NCBI RefSeq assembly: GCF_001629735.1
Contig: NZ_CP015224.1
Span: 3,782,001-3,846,000, forward strand
Direction: 5' to 3'
Length of the DNA stretch: 64,000 nucleotides
DNA from: Lysinibacillus sphaericus
Lineage (GTDB): Bacteria > Bacillota > Bacilli > Bacillales_A > Planococcaceae
The position numbers and the translations under genes are program-made. The notes beneath the pieces are model-generated. The model had not been told where the DNA came from, searched no databases, and worked only from the letters and a program-made list of their open reading frames with translations. This document shows positions 58,132-64,000 of the stretch, piece by piece. The stretch's first letter is position 1, and the number at the start of each line of letters is the position of its first letter.

Positions 58132-59481
58132 TTGGAACATTTAGAAGAATTATGGAATAATGTCCTGGCTCAAGTTGAACAAAAAATTTCTAAACCAAGC
58201 TTCGAAACGTGGCTAAAATCTACCAAATTACTGTCCTACAATGGCAGTGGTTCAACTGTGACAATAGCTGCGCCAAATTCGTTTGCTCGAGATTGGCTTG
58301 AGAATCATTATATTCATTTGATTACAGGTATATTAACGGAGCTTACAGGCGAAGACTTGCTTATTAAATTTGTTGTTCAAAAAAACCAGGATTCGGACGA
58401 TTTTGATTTGCCGGCGCCGATTATCCAAGCAAAGAATAACGATCACCATGATATTTCACCGGGGATGTTAAACCCGAAGTATACTTTTGATACGTTTGTT
58501 ATTGGCTCTGGTAACCGCTTTGCACATGCTGCCTCTCTAGCAGTCGCTGAAGCACCTGCAAAGGCTTATAACCCTTTCTTCATCTATGGGGGAGTTGGGC
58601 TTGGTAAGACACACTTAATGCATGCCATCGGTCATTATGTTTTAGAGCATAATCCTAATGCAAAGGTGGTCTATTTATCATCTGAGAAATTTACAAATGA
58701 ATTTATTAACTCTATTCGTGATAACAAAGCACTTGATTTTCGCAATAAATACCGCAATGTGGATGTACTGCTAATTGATGATATTCAATTCCTTGCTGGA
58801 AAAGAATCAACTCAAGAAGAATTTTTCCACACGTTTAATACTTTACACGAGGAATCCAAGCAAATTGTTATATCGAGTGACAGACCTCCTAAGGAAATTC
58901 CTACATTAGAGGATCGGCTACGTTCACGTTTTGAATGGGGATTAATAACGGATATTGCACCTCCTGATTTGGAAACACGAATTGCTATTTTGCGTAAAAA
59001 AGCAAAAGCAGATGGTTTAGAGGTACCCAATGAAGTAATGCTCTATATTGCGAACCAGATTGACTCCAATATTAGGGAGCTTGAAGGTGCGCTTATTCGC
59101 GTCGTTGCCTATTCATCGCTCGTAAACAAAGATATTAATGCCACACTTGCTGCTGAGGCACTTAAAGATATCATTCCTAATTCAAAGCCACGAACTGTGA
59201 CAATATTAGACATTCAAAATGCTGTTGGTGAGCATTTTAGTATACGTTTAGAAGATTTTACGGCGAAAAAGCGTACAAAGTTAATTGCTTTTCCTCGCCA
59301 AATTGCCATGTATTTATCACGTGAATTAACAGATTTTTCACTGCCGAAAATTGGCGAAGAATTTGGTGGACGTGATCATACAACTGTGATTCATGCTCAC
59401 GAAAAAATATCTTCTTTGTTGAAAAATGACGTCCAGCTTCAACAAGATGTTAAACAAATTCGTAGCATGCTAGGGAAGTAA
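58132..59481 (+). CDS. dnaA: Chromosomal replication initiator DnaA
   Basis: The 449-residue protein from TTG at 58132 begins [20 protein letters not shown], with AAAGGAG nine bases upstream; an in-frame TTG nine codons earlier overlaps the ribosome-binding site. Domains: I (about 1-85), III AAA+ (Walker [29 protein letters not shown]) and IV with the box-binding signature [14 protein letters not shown]. It opens the adjacent oriC. Confidence 0.99.
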   Translation: MEHLEELWNNVLAQVEQKISKPSFETWLKSTKLLSYNGSGSTVTIAAPNSFARDWLENHYIHLITGILTELTGEDLLIKFVVQKNQDSDDFDLPAPIIQAKNNDHHDISPGMLNPKYTFDTFVIGSGNRFAHAASLAVAEAPAKAYNPFFIYGGVGLGKTHLMHAIGHYVLEHNPNAKVVYLSSEKFTNEFINSIRDNKALDFRNKYRNVDVLLIDDIQFLAGKESTQEEFFHTFNTLHEESKQIVISSDRPPKEIPTLEDRLRSRFEWGLITDIAPPDLETRIAILRKKAKADGLEVPNEVMLYIANQIDSNIRELEGALIRVVAYSSLVNKDINATLAAEALKDIIPNSKPRTVTILDIQNAVGEHFSIRLEDFTAKKRTKLIAFPRQIAMYLSRELTDFSLPKIGEEFGGRDHTTVIHAHEKISSLLKNDVQLQQDVKQIRSMLGK

Positions 59482-59485
59482 TTAC

Positions 59486-59638
59486 TGTGGACAATCCTAC
59501 TATTTAAACACAAACTTATACACAGTCTATCTACATGTGGATAGACTGATTTTATTCATAAAAAGGCACTTATCCACAAATCCACAGAGCCTATTACTAT
59601 ATCTTTTTTATTTTATATAAATAAATAATATAAATATG
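59486..59638. promoter_or_regulatory. oriC right part with DnaA boxes and AT-rich unwinding region
   Basis: TGTGGACAA (59486), TTATACACA (59516), TGTGGATAG (59536) and TTATCCACA (59570) precede an almost pure A/T stretch at 59597-59638, the expected duplex-unwinding element between dnaA and dnaN. Confidence 0.93.
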
Positions 59639-59651
59639 TGAGGGAAAACGA

Positions 59652-60788
59652 ATGAAATTTGATATTTTACGTGACCGTTTATTAGAGGGTTTAAATGATG
59701 TCATGAAAGCGGTAAGTTCAAAAACAACTATTCCAATTTTAACAGGCATCAAAATTGATGTAACTGAAGAAGGTATTCGCTTAACAGGTAGTGATGCGGA
59801 TATTACAATTCAAACATTTATCCCCGTTGAGGAAGATGGACAACAGATCATTCACATTGCAGAAACAGGATCAATTGTTGTACAAGCCCGTATGTTTAAT
59901 GAAATTATACGTAAATTACCAACAAATGATGTTGAAATCCAAGTAACTCCTGGTTTCCAAACGCATATTCGCTCAGGTAAATCGGAGTTCCATTTAATTG
60001 GCTCTGATGCAGCTGAATATCCATTATTACCGGAATTAACAGAGGATCAAAAATTTACTATTCCTGCTGATCTTTTAAAAACAATTATTCGTGAAACTGT
60101 ATTCGCCGTTGCCACTTCTGAAAGTAGACCCGTGTTGACAGGTGTAAACTGGCAGATTAAAAATGAAACATTAATCTGTGTTGCAACAGATAGTCATCGT
60201 TTAGCAAGACGTAAGGTTCAACTGGAAAATTTACCAGAGGTTGAACATAGTGTTGTAATCCCAGGAAAAAGTTTAAATGAATTAAATAAAGTATTAGAGG
60301 ATTCTACAAACCTTGTTCAAATTGTTATTACAAGTCAGCAGGTATTGTTTAAAACAGGGGATGTATTATTCTTCTCACGTTTACTAGAAGGAAATTACCC
60401 AGACACTTCCCGTTTAATTCCAGAAGAATACCAAACTAATGTTACAATTAATGGTAAGTCTTTATTACAAGCTATAGACCGTGCTTCGCTTGTAGCAAGA
60501 GGGGATCGTAATAATGTTGTCCGTTTTGAAATATTGGGTCATCAAGCAGTTGAGGTTTCTTCTAATTCACCTGAAATCGGTAAAGTACAAGAAGAAATTC
60601 CTGTTGAGTCATTAGAAGGAGAAGGCTTGAAAATTTCCTTTAGTGCCAAATATATGATGGAAGCATTGAAAGCTATCGATGGCCAAGATGTAGTCATTCA
60701 ATTTACAGGCGCAATGAGACCATTTATTTTACGCTCGGTTCATGACGATGCAATTTTACAATTAATTTTACCTGTACGTACTTACTAA
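59652..60788 (+). CDS. dnaN: DNA polymerase III sliding clamp DnaN
   Basis: The 378-residue beta clamp begins MKFDILRDRLLEGLNDVMKA and has VATDSHRLARRK and the C-terminal MRPFILRS...ILPVRTY. GAGGG precedes the ATG. Confidence 0.99.
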   Translation: MKFDILRDRLLEGLNDVMKAVSSKTTIPILTGIKIDVTEEGIRLTGSDADITIQTFIPVEEDGQQIIHIAETGSIVVQARMFNEIIRKLPTNDVEIQVTPGFQTHIRSGKSEFHLIGSDAAEYPLLPELTEDQKFTIPADLLKTIIRETVFAVATSESRPVLTGVNWQIKNETLICVATDSHRLARRKVQLENLPEVEHSVVIPGKSLNELNKVLEDSTNLVQIVITSQQVLFKTGDVLFFSRLLEGNYPDTSRLIPEEYQTNVTINGKSLLQAIDRASLVARGDRNNVVRFEILGHQAVEVSSNSPEIGKVQEEIPVESLEGEGLKISFSAKYMMEALKAIDGQDVVIQFTGAMRPFILRSVHDDAILQLILPVRTY

Positions 60789-60805
60789 AAATTTAAGATC
60801 TGTTA

Positions 60806-60836
60806 GGATAGTCGCAATTTGCGGCTATCTTTTTTA
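60806..60836 (+). terminator. Terminator after dnaN
   Basis: GATAGTCGC pairs with GCGGCTATC, followed by TTTTTTAC. A new promoter (TATGAT near 60855) probably starts yaaA-recF. Confidence 0.88.
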
Positions 60837-60899
60837 CTTATGGCGAAATTTTAGGTATGATAGAGAGATAGACAGTCTGTATTTGGAGGGAAACACACT

Positions 60900-61124
60900 A
60901 TGCAGGACATTAAAATCGATGAGGAGTTCATCACGTTAGGGCAGCTATTAAAAATATCTGATGCCATTAGTTCAGGTGGAATGGCTAAGTGGTTTTTACA
61001 GGAAAATGCTGTGTATGTCAATGGAGAAGTAGATGATCGTCGAGGTCGTAAATTACGAAACGGAGACGTTGTAAATATACCAGGATGTGGTCGTTTTCAA
61101 ATCGTAGGACCAACTGGGCAGTAA
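60900..61124 (+). CDS. yaaA: S4-domain RNA-binding protein YaaA
   Basis: The 74-residue S4-domain protein (ITLGQLLKISDAISSGG, VNGEVDDRRGRKLRNGD) lies between dnaN and recF as in B. subtilis, where it is involved in late 50S assembly (RlbA). GGAGGG precedes the ATG. Confidence 0.96.
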   Translation: MQDIKIDEEFITLGQLLKISDAISSGGMAKWFLQENAVYVNGEVDDRRGRKLRNGDVVNIPGCGRFQIVGPTGQ

Positions 61125-61127
61125 ACT

Positions 61128-62243
61128 ATGCATATTGAACAAATAAAACTTACAAATTACCGTAATTATGATGCCTTAGCTTTAAACTTCTCTCCTAAAA
61201 TTAATGTTTTCATTGGTGAAAATGCTCAAGGAAAAACAAATGTTATGGAGTCTATCTACGTACTAGCAATGGCTAAATCCCATCGAACAACGAACGATAA
61301 AGAATTGATACGTTGGGATTCAGACTATGGTAAAATAGAAGGGGCAGTTCAAAAAAGACATGGTATTTTACCGATAGAGCTTACGATTACAAAGAAAGGT
61401 AAAAAGGGCAAGATAAATCATATAGAGCAAAGTCGCCTTAGTCATTATATTGGCCAAATGAACGTCGTTATGTTTGCACCAGAAGATTTAAACGTTGTAA
61501 AAGGTAGTCCGCAAATACGCCGACGTTTTATTGATATGGAGATTGGGCAAATTTCGCCTGTCTATTTACACGATTTATTAACCTTTCAAAAAGTTTTAAA
61601 ACAACGTAACCATTTCTTAAAGATGAACCAGGGCAAGTCCATGTCAAATGATGTGATGTATGAGGTTTATAATGAACAATATATTCATGCAGCTACCCAA
61701 ATTATTCGTAAAAGATTTCAATTTATGGATTTATTGCAGGAGTGGGCTGAACCTATACATGCAGGTATATCACAAGGGAAGGAAACGCTCATTATAAAAT
61801 ATCGTACGGTAGCTGGAATAGAAAAAGAACATTCTTCTAGCGAAATTGAAAATACTTTACATCAAAAATTGATGGAAGCAAGAGAACGTGAATTTGACAG
61901 AGGTGTAACGTTAGTTGGTCCACATCGTGATGATTTGCAGTTTTTAGTAAATGGCTATGATGTGCAAACATATGGCTCTCAAGGACAGCAGCGTACAACT
62001 GCATTGTCTTTAAAACTTGCTGAAATTGAATTAATTAAACAAGAAACAAATGAAACACCCATACTACTTTTAGATGATGTCTTGTCGGAACTCGATGATT
62101 ATCGTCAATCGCATTTATTAAATACCATTCAAGGTGAAGTGCAAACCTTTGTCACAACGACAAGTGTTGAAGGTATTCATCATGAAACGATGGAGCAGGC
62201 TCAACTGTTCCACGTGAAACAAGGTGCGATTGAAAAAAGTTAG
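61128..62243 (+). CDS. recF: DNA recombination/replication protein RecF
   Basis: The 371-residue SMC-like ATPase has Walker [14 protein letters not shown], signature YGSQGQQRT and Walker [15 protein letters not shown]. It loads RecA at ssDNA gaps. It begins three bases after yaaA. Confidence 0.98.
   Translation: MHIEQIKLTNYRNYDALALNFSPKINVFIGENAQGKTNVMESIYVLAMAKSHRTTNDKELIRWDSDYGKIEGAVQKRHGILPIELTITKKGKKGKINHIEQSRLSHYIGQMNVVMFAPEDLNVVKGSPQIRRRFIDMEIGQISPVYLHDLLTFQKVLKQRNHFLKMNQGKSMSNDVMYEVYNEQYIHAATQIIRKRFQFMDLLQEWAEPIHAGISQGKETLIIKYRTVAGIEKEHSSSEIENTLHQKLMEAREREFDRGVTLVGPHRDDLQFLVNGYDVQTYGSQGQQRTTALSLKLAEIELIKQETNETPILLLDDVLSELDDYRQSHLLNTIQGEVQTFVTTTSVEGIHHETMEQAQLFHVKQGAIEKS
62206..62221. 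promoter_or_regulatory. parS-like site at the recF 3' end
   Basis: TGTTCCACGTGAAACA differs from the parS consensus at one position. It lies inside the recF coding end, close to oriC. Confidence 0.75.
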
Positions 62244-62335
62244 CCAGGGTAGTTTTTTAGATTACAAAAGAATGGTAATAGTCAGCTCGGTTGACTGTTC
62301 ATTCATTTACACACAATGATGTTATGAAGGAGTAG

Positions 62336-64000
<1,665 letters not shown>

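Overview
The window looks like the replication-origin region of a low-GC, endospore-forming Gram-positive bacterium. The gene content, spore genes (yyaC, jag, spoIIIJ-type yidC), GyrB/DnaA sequence and an intact walRKHIJ operon fit a Lysinibacillus-like member of the Bacillales. The genus is an inference from recalled protein similarity, not a search result. The gene order rpmH-dnaA-dnaN-yaaA-recF-gyrB on the right is the classical origin order. Reading leftwards on the minus strand come rnpA, yidC-jag, mnmE-mnmG-rsmG-noc, parA-parB, ychF, rpsF-ssb-rpsR, yybS-gdpP-rplI-dnaB, purA, walR-walK-walH-walI-walJ-htrC and rlmH, the same backbone as Bacillus subtilis.

The left third (about 3.2-23.5 kb) is an accessory region ending exactly at the 3' end of rlmH. 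The last 18 bases of rlmH (minus strand GAACCGTATCATAAGTAA, encoding the C-terminal EPYHK and stop) recur in the same orientation at about 3185, 5265, 8072, 10444, 12870 and 14098. Most copies carry AACCGCACTTA on one side and TAAGTGMGGTT further inside the neighbouring interval. This is the architecture of staphylococcal cassette chromosome (SCC) elements: direct repeats of the rlmH terminus with inverted repeats just inside each cassette. The seven copies delimit six consecutive intervals of about 1.2 to 9.4 kb.

The interval next to rlmH (about 14.1-23.5 kb) carries a large serine recombinase with small satellite ORFs, an SF3/D5-type helicase gene and a companion gene both interrupted by in-frame stops, a Shedu-type (DUF4263) anti-phage nuclease, a cytosolic HExxH metallopeptidase and an AAA-type ATPase. 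The other five intervals have no recombinase and hold one or two genes each: a two-TM coiled-coil protein; a Cys-rich beta-helix protein; a chemoreceptor; proline dehydrogenase with a divergent MocR/GabR-type regulator; and a LysM-3D wall protein with a staygreen-family protein. I interpret this as an SCC-like cassette array, with one recombinase-bearing cassette and recombinase-less ones probably mobilised in trans.

Left of the array is the 3' part of a subtilisin-family (S8) secreted protease ending in 92 uninterrupted Gly-Asn dipeptides. The right half holds housekeeping genes, two DnaA-box-rich zones outside oriC (around rlmH and between jag and mnmE), three parS-like sites, and a two-part oriC flanking dnaA. 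No rRNA, tRNA or CRISPR array was recognised.
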